Shown here: piece by piece, positions 1 through 7,954 of the stretch | How positions within the stretch are numbered: position 1 is the stretch's first letter | How the letters are laid out: each line of letters opens with the position of its first letter | Origin: Aestuariivita sp049276915 | Lineage (GTDB): Bacteria; Pseudomonadota; Alphaproteobacteria; Rhodobacterales; Rhodobacteraceae | DNA length: 33,376 bases | Direction: 5' to 3' | NCBI RefSeq assembly: GCF_049276915.1 | Contig: NZ_JBASXK010000042.1 | Coordinates: 1 to 33,376 of the forward strand | Notes under the pieces: model-generated | The model's database searches: none | Told to the model about the DNA's origin: nothing | What the model saw: the letters and a program-made list of their open reading frames with translations, nothing else | Translations under genes and position numbers: made by a program

Positions 1-89
1 CCACGAAGCTCCGCAACCCGCCCCTTTCGGTCAAAGGCCGCCCGCGCCAGCGTGACGTCATGGCGCTCCAGGCCGACATGCGCCGACAC
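1..89 (-). CDS. Possible 5' end of a divergent gene cut by the window edge
   Basis: Reading leftward from a GTG at 89-87, the frame stays open to the window edge (29 codons). It reads like ordinary protein (for example GLERHDVTLARAAFDRKGR), with mixed charged and aliphatic residues and strongly GC-ending codons. An in-frame TAA lies just upstream at 110-108 and a GGAG sits about 12 bases before the GTG, further than usual. A competing leftward frame starts at ATG 79 or 61, but its translation is rich in Trp and Arg and less protein-like. No family can be named from so short a piece. If real, it is transcribed away from the dehydrogenase at 328 and shares the upstream region at 90-327. Confidence 0.3.
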   Translation of the reverse strand, partial: MSAHVGLERHDVTLARAAFDRKGRVAELR

Positions 90-327
90 CAGGGCCGCGC
101 GCTCCGTTTACCGGCGGGTCACAACTCGACCGCGCGCGCCGTTAACCCGGCCACACCATGCAAAACGTATGTACGGCCTGTGTACGGCCTGTGTACGCGG
201 ATCACACGGCGCAAACCGCGCCCAGACAGGCGTTAACCCTGTATTTGCGGGCCCCGGCGCGGCTTTGTCCCGCCGCGCGTTGCACCCCCGGCGTGCGCCC
301 GCTACACCTCCTGTTAAGGAGACGGTC
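90..327. promoter_or_regulatory. Upstream region with 11-bp tandem repeats
   Basis: This 238-bp stretch lies upstream of the dehydrogenase gene. It contains two full copies and one partial copy of TGTACGGCCTG (170-180, 181-191, 192-200), which places GTAC tetranucleotides exactly 11 bp apart. Two GTTAACC motifs lie at 141-147 and 232-238. An upstream extension of the dehydrogenase frame is open across part of the region, but its Arg/Pro/Thr-rich translation and the clear ribosome-binding site at 316-321 argue that it is not coding. I infer a control region and cannot name the regulator. Confidence 0.4.
170..200 (+). repeat. 11-bp direct repeat, about 2.8 copies
   Basis: Two perfect copies of TGTACGGCCTG are followed by TGTACGCGG. 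The period of one helical turn puts all GTAC cores on the same face of the DNA, which is typical of operators or iterons bound by cooperating proteins. Chance tandem duplication is the alternative. Confidence 0.7.
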
Positions 328-981
328 ATGAAAACAGCCCTCGTCACAGGTGCCAATCGCGGCATCGGCTATGCCATCGCCAAAGGCCTGCGCGCCGATC
401 ACCGCGTCATCATCGGCGCGCGCGATCCAAAGGCCGGGCGCGCAGCGGCGCAGGAACTGGATTGCGACTGGGTCCATCTCGACCTCGAAGACCCCGACAC
501 TTTCGCCCCCGCGCTGACCAAGGCAGATGGTGTGGACGTGCTGATCAACAACGCAGGCGTTCTGATCGAAACCTCGCTGATGGAAAACCCGCAAGGCTTT
601 GAAACCTCCCTGCAGGTCATGCTCCATGGCCCCTATCATCTGATCGGAGCCTGCCGGCTGCACATGGAGGCAATGGGGTGGGGACGCATCGTCAATGTCT
701 CATCCGACTGGGGCAGTTTCGCCAGCGGGCTCGAAGGCCCGGGCGCTTACGGCGTGGCCAAAGCCGCGCTCAACGCGCTCACCCACGCCCTGCCGCGCGA
801 CCTGCCGCCCTTCATCAAGGTCAACGCCATGTGCCCGGGCTGGGTCAATACCCGCATGGGCGGTTCCCTGGCCCCGCGCACGCCTGAAGAGGGCGCTGAC
901 ACGGCCCTCTGGCTTGCCCGCCTGCCCGAAGACGGCCCCACCGGCCGCTTCTTCCGCGACCGCGAACCGCTGGCATGGTAG
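328..981 (+). CDS. SDR family NAD(P)-dependent oxidoreductase
   Basis: This 217-residue protein is a classical short-chain dehydrogenase/reductase. It has the nucleotide-binding TGANRGIG motif at residues 7-14, the structural NNAG at 74-77, a serine pair (125-126) after strand beta-5, and the catalytic YxxxK (Tyr141, Lys145), followed by the conserved CPGWVNT segment. The R/D pattern after beta-2 (ARD, 31-33) is compatible with NADPH preference, as in carbonyl reductase-type SDRs, but the substrate cannot be read from sequence. The ATG at 328 is chosen because AAGGAG lies 6 bases upstream and the Rossmann strand begins at residue 3. The next gene has its own ribosome-binding site 9 bp after this stop, so the two are probably co-transcribed. 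Confidence 0.85.
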   Translation: MKTALVTGANRGIGYAIAKGLRADHRVIIGARDPKAGRAAAQELDCDWVHLDLEDPDTFAPALTKADGVDVLINNAGVLIETSLMENPQGFETSLQVMLHGPYHLIGACRLHMEAMGWGRIVNVSSDWGSFASGLEGPGAYGVAKAALNALTHALPRDLPPFIKVNAMCPGWVNTRMGGSLAPRTPEEGADTALWLARLPEDGPTGRFFRDREPLAW

Positions 982-1004
982 GCCCCGTCAAGGAGACACA
1001 GGCG

Positions 1005-1382
1005 ATGATCGCGGGCATGAATGCCACCCGCATGCCGGGCCTGTTCGTGTTCTGCGCCACCACGGATCCAGCTCAGGCCGCACGGCTTGCCCCGCAGGCG
1101 CTGGCCACCTGTCGCGAGGCCGAGGGGCTGTCCCTCATCCTGCCCGTGGAACAGGCCGAAACCGAAGGTTTTGACACCAGCCTGCCCATGGTGCGGATCA
1201 CCCTGCAGGTGCATTCCGCGCTGGATGGTGTCGGCCTCACCGCCGCCGTCGCCACGGCATTGGCCGAGGCCGGCATTCCCTGCAACATGGTGGCCGGATA
1301 TCATCACGATCACGCCTTCGTTCCCGCACCACAGGCCGATGCGGCCCTGGCGATCCTGCGGCTGCGCGCGGCACAAGGCTGA
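1005..1382 (+). CDS. ACT domain-containing protein (COG3602-like)
   Basis: A small soluble protein of 125 residues. The segment VRITLQVHSALDGVGLTAAV, the following AGIPCNMVAGYHHDHAFV, and a C-terminal A-A-L-A-I-L-R-L helix resemble the stand-alone ACT-like proteins often annotated as COG3602/DUF2000-type. ACT folds usually bind amino acids or other small ligands; no catalytic residues are evident and no substrate can be assigned. I prefer the ATG at 1005 over 975 because AAGGAG at 990-995 lies 9 bases upstream. The gene follows the dehydrogenase closely and precedes murD by 67 bp, so it may be read through into murD. The link to cell-wall synthesis is positional only. Confidence 0.6.
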   Translation: MIAGMNATRMPGLFVFCATTDPAQAARLAPQALATCREAEGLSLILPVEQAETEGFDTSLPMVRITLQVHSALDGVGLTAAVATALAEAGIPCNMVAGYHHDHAFVPAPQADAALAILRLRAAQG

Positions 1383-1449
1383 TCCGGCACGGCTTGCACC
1401 TGCCGCGCGCGCACGACACTCTGCGGGCCAGATCAAAGACAGGTGGTAC

Positions 1450-2850
1450 ATGATTCCCGTCCGCGGATTTTGCGATCAAAAAGTGGCGGTTCTGGGCCTT
1501 GGCCGCTCGGGCATTACGGCTGCGCGGGCTCTGGAATCGGGCGGCGCGACACCGCTGCTCTGGGACGACAGCGCCGAAGCGCGCGCGCGCGCCGAAGACC
1601 AGGGCTTCAGCCTGCGAGACCTGCGCAAACAGGGGGCTTTTGACGATATCGCCGCCCTGATCACCTCGCCTGGCATTCCCAACCTCTACCCCAGCCCCAA
1701 CCCGGTGATCGCGGCGGCTCTGCATGCAGGCGTACCGGTCGACAACGATATCGGGCTGTTCTTTCGCTCTCTGGCCACGCCCGAGTGGGAAAATTTCGAC
1801 ACCCCGCCACGGGTGATTGCGGTCACCGGATCGAATGGCAAATCCACCACCTCAGCCCTGCTGCACCACATTTTCCAGCAGGCCGGGAAACCGTCGCAAC
1901 TGGCTGGCAACATCGGCCGTGGCGTGCTGGATCTCGACCCGCCGCAAGACGGGGCGGTCATCGTGCTGGAACTGTCCAGCTACCAGATCGAACTGGCCCG
2001 TTCGCTCACGCCGGATGTGGCGGTGTTCACCAATCTGTCCCCCGATCATCTGGATCGCCACGGCGGCATGGGGGGCTATTTCGCCGCCAAACGCCGTCTT
2101 TTTGCCGAAGGCGGGCCGGACCGCGCGGTGATCGGCGTGGATGAGCCCGAGGGGCTTTTTCTGGCAGGTCAACTTTCCGAAGGGGCGGGGGATGACCGGG
2201 TGATCCGCATCTCTGTGCAGCATAAACTTTCCGGGCCGGGCTGGAACGTCTTTGCCCGCAAAGGCTTCCTGTCCGAACAGCGCAAAGGCCGCCAGACCGG
2301 CTCCATCGATCTGCGCGATATCGCGGGCCTGCCCGGCAGTCACAACCACCAGAACGCCTGCGCCGCCTATGCGGCTGCGCGCAGTCTTGGCCTTGCGCCC
2401 CGAGTGATCGAGGCCTCCCTGCGCAGCTTTGCCGGCCTTCCGCATCGCAGCCAACTCATCGCCGAGGCCAATGGCATCAGATATGTCAATGACAGCAAGG
2501 CCACCAACACCGACAGCGCCGCCAAGGCTCTCGCGGCCTTTTCCAACATCCGTTGGATCTGCGGCGGGCTGGAAAAGGAAGGCGGCCTCGGCGACCTGAG
2601 CGCGGCGACCGGCAGTGTCAAAAAGGCCTATGTCATCGGGCGAGACGCGGCCGGATTTGCGATGCAACTCAATGTCGAGGCCGAGATCTGCACCACCATG
2701 GCCGATGCCGTCGCCGCCGCGATGCGCGAGGCAGAGCCCGGCGACACGGTACTGCTTGCACCGGCGGCGGCCAGTTTCGATCAATATGACAATTTCGAGC
2801 AGCGCGGCGATGACTTCACCAACCAGGTGCGCAGCCGACTGACGTCATGA
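1450..2850 (+). CDS. murD: UDP-N-acetylmuramoyl-L-alanine--D-glutamate ligase MurD
   Basis: MurD adds D-glutamate to UDP-MurNAc-L-Ala using ATP in the cytoplasm, the second step of the peptidoglycan stem peptide. The 466-residue length fits the family. The N-terminal nucleotide-binding domain shows VAVLGLGRSG (residues 12-21). The central ATPase domain has the P-loop TGSNGKST (126-133), a Mur-ligase form with Ser instead of the second Thr, followed by LELSSYQIE and NLSPDHLDRHG. The C-terminal domain has NDSKATN and LLAPAAASFDQYDNFEQRG, a MurD signature. The frame is open far upstream to 1021, but that part overlaps the ACT gene and is not MurD-like, so ATG 1450 is used. Its upstream AGGTGGTAC is a weak ribosome-binding site. 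Confidence 0.96.
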   Translation: MIPVRGFCDQKVAVLGLGRSGITAARALESGGATPLLWDDSAEARARAEDQGFSLRDLRKQGAFDDIAALITSPGIPNLYPSPNPVIAAALHAGVPVDNDIGLFFRSLATPEWENFDTPPRVIAVTGSNGKSTTSALLHHIFQQAGKPSQLAGNIGRGVLDLDPPQDGAVIVLELSSYQIELARSLTPDVAVFTNLSPDHLDRHGGMGGYFAAKRRLFAEGGPDRAVIGVDEPEGLFLAGQLSEGAGDDRVIRISVQHKLSGPGWNVFARKGFLSEQRKGRQTGSIDLRDIAGLPGSHNHQNACAAYAAARSLGLAPRVIEASLRSFAGLPHRSQLIAEANGIRYVNDSKATNTDSAAKALAAFSNIRWICGGLEKEGGLGDLSAATGSVKKAYVIGRDAAGFAMQLNVEAEICTTMADAVAAAMREAEPGDTVLLAPAAASFDQYDNFEQRGDDFTNQVRSRLTS

Positions 2851-2882
2851 GCGTGGCCGCTGTTGCATTCGGGTATTTGCCA

Positions 2883-2919
2883 CCAGAAAGAAGCGGAACC
2901 GCTTCAGGCGTCTTTCTGG
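2883..2919. terminator. Hairpin between convergent murD and flavoprotein genes
   Basis: CCAGAAAGA (2883-2891) pairs perfectly with TCTTTCTGG (2911-2919). An inner hairpin AGCGG-AA-CCGCT (2892-2903) nests inside it. It sits 32 bp after the murD stop and 50 bp from the end of the opposing gene, the right place for a bidirectional terminator. Neither strand has a run of T after the stem, so it may work with Rho or only stabilise 3' ends. Confidence 0.5.
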
Positions 2920-2969
2920 TCTGAATTACCCCTGCCGGAGGCAGATTGAATGGAATGCGCCGCAGGCGC

Positions 2970-4157
2970 TCAGGTTCCTTGCGCAGCGGCAATGGCCTTG
3001 CCCGCGGCATGGCCGGATGCCCAGGCCCATTGGAAGTTGTATCCGCCAAGCCAGCCGGTGACATCGATCGCCTCTCCGATGGCATAGAATCCGGCCACCG
3101 TGCTGCATTCCATGGTGGTCGAGGAAAACCCATCCGTTGCAATCCCGCCCAGGGTCACTTCGGCGGTGCGATACCCTTCCGAGCCCGAGGGGATCAGCGG
3201 CCAGTCGCCCAGGGCCGCGCAAATCTCGGCAAGGCGCGCGTCGGAGTGATCAGCAAGCCGTCCTGAAAGCCCGAGTTGGGGTGCCAGATACTCCACCAGT
3301 CGCGCGGGCAGATGTTGGCAGAGCGCGGTCGTGATCTGGACCCGCCCGGCGGTTTGGCGCGCCTGTCTGAGCGCCTCCATCACCGGGCTGTCCGGTGCCA
3401 GATCGATGCGGATATCCTCGCCCTCGCGCCAATATGAGGAGATCTGCAGGATCGCGGGCCCGGACAGGCCGCGATGGGTGAACAGCAGGCCTTCCAGGAA
3501 GGCGGCCTTGCCGTTGCTGACGCGCGCCGGGATCGACACCCCTGCCAAGGGTGCAAACCGCCCCTCGGGAAAGGTCAGCGGCACAAGCGCGGGGCGGGTC
3601 TCGGTCACCGCCAGATCAAACTGGCGCGCCACGTCATAGGCAAACCCGCTCGCGCCCATCTTGGGAATGGACTTGCCCCCCGTGGCCAGCACCAATGCGC
3701 GGCAGATCAGCGCGTGGCGCACCCCTTCGCGCTCGACCTGAAGCGTGAATCCGCCATCGCGATGGGCCAGTTCCACCACTTGTGTCCTGAGCCAGAGCGT
3801 GGCCTGTGCGCGTTCCATTTCGGCCACCAGCATGGCGACGATCTGGGTGGATCTGTCATCGCAGAACAGCTGTCCCAGCGTCTTTTCATGCCAGGCGATC
3901 CCGTATCTGTTCACCAGGTCAATGAAATCCCATTGGGTATAGCGCGCCAGCGCCGATTTGGGGAAATGGGGGTTATGGGACAGGAAATTTTCGGCCTCGG
4001 TATAGAGGTTGGTAAAGTTGCACCGCCCGCCGCCGGAAATACGGATCTTTTCTCCCGGTGCCCGGGCGTGATCGATCACCAGGGTGCGCCCGCCCGCGTG
4101 GGCTGCGCACATCAGGCCGGCGGCTCCGGCACCCAGGATGATCGTATCGAACCGCAT
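2970..4157 (-). CDS. HI0933/BaiN-type NAD(P)/FAD-dependent flavoprotein
   Basis: A 395-residue flavoprotein of the HI0933/YhiN/BaiN family. It begins with the FAD-binding strand and loop IILGAGAAGLMCA and then has ISGGGRCNFTNL, the family's signature. Near the C-terminus are LGGIATDGFSSTTM and FYAIGEAIDVTGWLGGYNFQWAWASG, the second FAD-contacting motif. Members are predicted oxidoreductases; BaiN acts on bile-acid intermediates in a gut bacterium, but the substrate of most members is unknown. The ATG at 4157 is chosen because the Rossmann strand starts at residue 3; a TTG 12 codons upstream has no better support. The gene points against murD and ftsW and separates them, so it has its own transcription. 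Any cell-wall role would be speculation. Confidence 0.88.
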   Translation of the reverse strand: MRFDTIILGAGAAGLMCAAHAGGRTLVIDHARAPGEKIRISGGGRCNFTNLYTEAENFLSHNPHFPKSALARYTQWDFIDLVNRYGIAWHEKTLGQLFCDDRSTQIVAMLVAEMERAQATLWLRTQVVELAHRDGGFTLQVEREGVRHALICRALVLATGGKSIPKMGASGFAYDVARQFDLAVTETRPALVPLTFPEGRFAPLAGVSIPARVSNGKAAFLEGLLFTHRGLSGPAILQISSYWREGEDIRIDLAPDSPVMEALRQARQTAGRVQITTALCQHLPARLVEYLAPQLGLSGRLADHSDARLAEICAALGDWPLIPSGSEGYRTAEVTLGGIATDGFSSTTMECSTVAGFYAIGEAIDVTGWLGGYNFQWAWASGHAAGKAIAAAQGT

Positions 4158-4244
4158 GCAGTGCGGGGTGGCGCGAAATGCGTCCAATGGCAAGCGGATA
4201 AGGCTGGCATGAGACTGGATTTCGCGCTAAACTGGTTCGATAGA

Positions 4245-4258
4245 CCCCATGAATGGGG
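4245..4258. repeat. Inverted repeat in the ftsW leader
   Basis: CCCCAT and ATGGGG are perfect inverted arms separated by GA, 32 bp before the ftsW start. The site lies in the 132-bp divergent region between the flavoprotein and ftsW. It could be an operator or chance; the loop is too small for a stable full RNA hairpin. I see no convincing -35/-10 pair in the region. Confidence 0.35.
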
Positions 4259-4289
4259 CGAGCAGAGGCAGATAATCAGGCGGTGATCC

Positions 4290-5456
4290 ATGACGGAAAT
4301 GGTCTATGGGGCGGTGCCCGCGCAAGGCGGGGAACCTATCCTACCCAAATGGTGGCGGACGATCGACAAGTGGACGATCTCCTGTGTCCTGATCCTGTTT
4401 GCCATTGGACTTCTGCTTGGTTTCGCGGCCTCTCCGCCGCTTGCCGAACGCAACGGCCATAGCCCGTTCCACTATGTCGAGCGTCAGGCGCTGTTTGGCG
4501 GGCTGGCGTTGATCGCCATGATCATCACCTCGATGATGTCGCCCACATTGGTGCGCCGCCTTGCGGTTCTGGGCTTTCTGGTGGCTTTCGTCGCCCTGGC
4601 GCTGTTGCCTTTTTTCGGCACGGATTTCGGCAAAGGTGCCGTGCGCTGGTATTCCATGGGCTTTGCCTCGGTGCAGCCATCGGAATTTCTCAAGCCGGGT
4701 TTCGTGGTCGTGACCGCCTGGATGATCGCGGCAAGCCAGCAGATCAACGGTCCTCCCGGTACCGCCTGGAGCTTTGCCCTGTGTATCTCCATCGTTCTGA
4801 TGCTTGCGCTGCAGCCGGATTTCGGTCAGGCCAGCCTGGTGCTTTTCGGCTGGGGTGTGATGTATTTCGTGGCCGGGGCTCCCATGCTCTTGCTGGTGAT
4901 CATGGCCGGCATGGTGGTTCTGGCGGGCTCTCTGGCCTATGCCAATTCCGAGCATTTCGCCCGCCGCATTGACGGGTTTCTCAACCCCGAAGTCGATCCC
5001 ACGACCCAGCTTGGCTATGCCACCAATGCGATCCGCGAGGGGGGGCTGCTGGGTGTCGGCGTGGGCGAGGGCGAGGTGAAATGGTCGCTGCCGGATGCCC
5101 ATACGGATTTCATCATCGCGGTTGCGGCCGAAGAATACGGGCTGATCCTGGTGCTGATCATCATCGGGCTTTACGCCTCTGTCGTGGTGCGCTCGCTGTT
5201 GCGGCTGATGCGTGAACGCGATCCCTTCGTGCGCCTTGCCGGAGCCGGTCTGGCCTGCATGTTCGGCGTTCAGGCGATGATCAACATGGGTGTTGCGGTG
5301 CGCCTCTTGCCTGCCAAGGGCATGACCTTGCCTTTCGTGAGCTACGGTGGCTCGTCGTTGATTGCCGGCGGTATTGCTGTCGGGATGCTCCTTGCCTTCA
5401 CGCGGACACGTCCGCAGGGCGAAATCGGAGATATCCTGCGCGGCAGGGCAAGATGA
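4290..5456 (+). CDS. ftsW: Septal peptidoglycan glycosyltransferase FtsW
   Basis: FtsW is a SEDS-family integral membrane enzyme that polymerises lipid II into septal glycan strands with its class B PBP partner FtsI. The 388-residue product has about ten hydrophobic segments after a cytoplasmic N-terminus. It shows SEDS hallmarks: GAVRWYSMGFASVQPSEFLK, LQPDFGQASLVLFGWG, a long extracytoplasmic loop ending in GLLGVGVGEGEVKWSLPDAH with TDFIIAVAAEEYG, and C-terminal KGMTLPFVSYGGSSL. The start at 4290 is the first ATG of the frame and gives a normal N-terminus, although the ribosome-binding site is weak. Its stop overlaps the murG start (ATGA), pointing to translational coupling. In many dcw clusters it directly follows murD; here the reversed flavoprotein intervenes. 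Confidence 0.95.
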   Translation: MTEMVYGAVPAQGGEPILPKWWRTIDKWTISCVLILFAIGLLLGFAASPPLAERNGHSPFHYVERQALFGGLALIAMIITSMMSPTLVRRLAVLGFLVAFVALALLPFFGTDFGKGAVRWYSMGFASVQPSEFLKPGFVVVTAWMIAASQQINGPPGTAWSFALCISIVLMLALQPDFGQASLVLFGWGVMYFVAGAPMLLLVIMAGMVVLAGSLAYANSEHFARRIDGFLNPEVDPTTQLGYATNAIREGGLLGVGVGEGEVKWSLPDAHTDFIIAVAAEEYGLILVLIIIGLYASVVVRSLLRLMRERDPFVRLAGAGLACMFGVQAMINMGVAVRLLPAKGMTLPFVSYGGSSLIAGGIAVGMLLAFTRTRPQGEIGDILRGRAR

Positions 5457-6556
5457 GCCGACAGCGCCTCTGCTTGATCGCGGCCGGTGGTACCGGGGGG
5501 CACATGTTTCCCGCGCAATCCCTGGCCGAGACTCTTCTGAACCGCGGCTGGCGCGTCAAGCTGTCCACCGATCCGCGCGGTGCGCGCTATACGGGCGGGT
5601 TTCCCCATTCGACCGAGATCACCCAGGTGTCCTCGGCCACCTTCGCGCGCGGCGGCCTTGTGGCAAAGGCGATGGTCCTGCCGCGTCTGTTGTCCGGCAT
5701 CATCGCGGCACGCCGGGCCATGCGCAAGGATCGCCCGGATGTGGTGATCGGCTTTGGCGGATACCCGGCGATCCCGGCGATGGGGGCGGCGGTCTCGCTG
5801 GGGCTGCCGCGCATGATCCATGAACAAAACGGTGTTCTGGGTCGCGTCAACCAGCTGTTTGCGCCGCGCGTCGCCAAGGTGGCTTGCGGTGTCTGGCCAA
5901 CCGAATTGCCTGCGGGCGCGCGGGCGGTGCACACTGGAAATCCGGTGCGTGCCGCGGTTCTGGCCCGGGCCGGAGCGCCCTATATCCCGCCCGGCGATTA
6001 TCCGATGCAAATCCTGGTGATGGGCGGCAGTCAGGGCGCGCGCATCCTGTCGGATGTGGTGCCTCAGGCGATTGCCGATCTGCCGGGGCCGCTCTTGTCC
6101 AATCTGCGCGTCAGCCACCAGGCCCGCGATGAAGACGCCGAGCGCGTCACCGCCTTTTACGCCCAGCACGGAATCAAGGCCAATGTGCAGCCCTTCTTTC
6201 AGGATGCCCCGCGCCTGATGAGCGAAGCACAGCTGATCATCTCGCGCGCGGGCGCTTCCTCGATCGCGGATATCACGGTCATCGGACGCCCTGCGATCCT
6301 TGTGCCTTTCGCGGCCGCCGCCGGAGATCACCAGAGCGCCAATGCACGCGGACTTGTCGAGGCCGGAGCGGCGATCCTGATCCCCGAGAACCGGCTGGAC
6401 CCGGCCACGTTGAACGCGCAGATCGTCTCGGTTCTCACCCATCCGGAAGCGGCGGTGCAGATGGCCCATGCGGCCCTTGCTGCCGGCAAGCCGGATGCCG
6501 CCGCTGAACTGGCCGATCTGGTTGAAAACCTTGCACAGACAAAGGAAGCCTCATGA
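5453..6556 (+). CDS. murG: Lipid II synthase MurG (UDP-GlcNAc transferase)
   Basis: MurG transfers GlcNAc from UDP-GlcNAc to lipid I at the inner face of the membrane, giving lipid II. The 367-residue GT-B protein has the N-terminal glycine loop AAGGTGGHMFPA (residues 10-21), then IGFGGYPAIPAM and HEQNGVLGRVN, all lipid-acceptor side motifs. The donor half has VMGGSQGARILSD, SRAGASSIADI and VPFAAAAGDHQSANA, which bind the UDP sugar. The start overlaps the ftsW stop by 4 bp and the stop overlaps murC by 4 bp, so the three genes are translationally coupled and deliver precursor (MurC), lipid II (MurG) and its polymerase (FtsW) together. Confidence 0.96.
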   Translation: MSRQRLCLIAAGGTGGHMFPAQSLAETLLNRGWRVKLSTDPRGARYTGGFPHSTEITQVSSATFARGGLVAKAMVLPRLLSGIIAARRAMRKDRPDVVIGFGGYPAIPAMGAAVSLGLPRMIHEQNGVLGRVNQLFAPRVAKVACGVWPTELPAGARAVHTGNPVRAAVLARAGAPYIPPGDYPMQILVMGGSQGARILSDVVPQAIADLPGPLLSNLRVSHQARDEDAERVTAFYAQHGIKANVQPFFQDAPRLMSEAQLIISRAGASSIADITVIGRPAILVPFAAAAGDHQSANARGLVEAGAAILIPENRLDPATLNAQIVSVLTHPEAAVQMAHAALAAGKPDAAAELADLVENLAQTKEAS

Positions 6557-7950
6557 GCCCCGCCACGAAACTGCCCGGCGATGTCGGCCCCATTCATTTC
6601 GTCGGGATCGGCGGGATCGGCATGTCCGGCATTGCCGAAGTGTTGCTCAACCATGGCTATGTGGTGCAGGGGTCTGATCTCAAACGCTCCAAGATCACCG
6701 ACCGGCTGGAAAAACTGGGCGCGCTGGTCTTCGAGGGCCAGAGTGCCGCCAATCTGGAGCATGCCGAGGTCGTTGTGATCTCTTCGGCGATCAAGCCGGG
6801 TAATCCCGAACTGGACGAAGCGCGCCGTCGCGGCCTGCCGGTCGTGCGCCGGGCCGAGATGCTGGCCGAACTGATGCGCCTCAAGTCCAACATCGCCGTG
6901 GCCGGCACCCACGGCAAGACCACGACGACCACCATGGTGGCCACGCTGCTGGATGCGGGCAAATTCGACCCCACGGTGGTGAATGGCGGGGTCATTCACG
7001 CCTATGGCTCGAATGCGCGCATGGGGCAGGGGGAATGGATGGTGGTCGAGGCCGATGAAAGCGACGGCACGTTCAACCGGCTGCCCGCCACCATCGCCAT
7101 CGTCACCAATATTGACCCCGAACATATGGAGCATTGGGGCACCGAAGCCGCCCTGCACAAGGGGTTTCTGGATTTCGTTTCGAACATTCCGTTCTACGGT
7201 CTGGCGGTCTGCTGCACCGATGATCCGGATGTGCAGACGCTGGTGGGCAAGATCACCGACCGGCGCGTGATCACCTATGGGTTCAACGCGCAGGCCGATG
7301 TGCGCGCCGTGAACCTCAGCTACAAGAAGGGTGTTGCGCATTTCGATATTGCGCTGCAGGCCGAAGAGATGGTGATCACCGGCTGCACCTTGCCCATGCC
7401 GGGCGATCACAACGTGTCAAACGCGCTTTCTGCCGTGGCCGTGGCGCGCCACCTTGGCATGCACACGGAAGAAATCCGCGAGGCGCTGGCCAATTTCGGC
7501 GGGGTGAACCGCCGCTTCACCAAAGTGGGCGAAGTCGACGGAGTAACGATCATCGACGATTACGGCCATCACCCGGTTGAAATCGCCGCTGTCCTGAAAG
7601 CAGCCCGTCAGGCCTGCGAAGGCCGCGTGATCGCGATCCATCAGCCGCATCGCTATTCGCGTCTTTCCAACCTGTTTGAGGATTTCTGCGCCTGTTTCAA
7701 CGAAGCTGACGTCGTCGGTATCGCCGAGGTCTTCGCTGCCGGTGAAGAGCCGATCCCCGGAGCCTCACGCGATGATCTGGTGGCGGGTCTGGTGCGTCAC
7801 GGTCACCGCGACGCCCATGCGATCCAGAACGAAGACGACCTTCTCGCGCTTGTGCGCGCCGAGACCAAACCGGGCGACATGGTGGTCTGCCTCGGGGCAG
7901 GGACGATCAGCGCCTGGGCCAATGCTCTGCCTGCAAGGCTGAAGGGCTGA
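6553..7950 (+). CDS. murC: UDP-N-acetylmuramate--L-alanine ligase MurC
   Basis: MurC joins L-alanine to UDP-MurNAc with ATP, the first amino-acid addition of the stem peptide. The 465-residue protein has the N-terminal UDP-binding HFVGIGGIGMSGIAEVL (residues 15-31), the P-loop GTHGKTTTT (118-126), the EADESDGTF motif, NIDPEHMEHWG, and the third-domain DDYGHHPVEI and HQPHRYSRL. Length and motif order are normal. The ATG at 6553 overlaps the murG stop. The gene is followed after only 4 bp by an amino-acid-permease-like gene, which is not the usual dcw neighbour. Confidence 0.96.
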   Translation: MSPATKLPGDVGPIHFVGIGGIGMSGIAEVLLNHGYVVQGSDLKRSKITDRLEKLGALVFEGQSAANLEHAEVVVISSAIKPGNPELDEARRRGLPVVRRAEMLAELMRLKSNIAVAGTHGKTTTTTMVATLLDAGKFDPTVVNGGVIHAYGSNARMGQGEWMVVEADESDGTFNRLPATIAIVTNIDPEHMEHWGTEAALHKGFLDFVSNIPFYGLAVCCTDDPDVQTLVGKITDRRVITYGFNAQADVRAVNLSYKKGVAHFDIALQAEEMVITGCTLPMPGDHNVSNALSAVAVARHLGMHTEEIREALANFGGVNRRFTKVGEVDGVTIIDDYGHHPVEIAAVLKAARQACEGRVIAIHQPHRYSRLSNLFEDFCACFNEADVVGIAEVFAAGEEPIPGASRDDLVAGLVRHGHRDAHAIQNEDDLLALVRAETKPGDMVVCLGAGTISAWANALPARLKG

Positions 7951-7954
7951 GACG

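Noticed and set aside
52..327. N-terminal extension of the dehydrogenase
   Set aside because: Rich in Arg, Thr and Pro and lies upstream of a consensus ribosome-binding site at 316-321; the Rossmann fold begins right after ATG 328.
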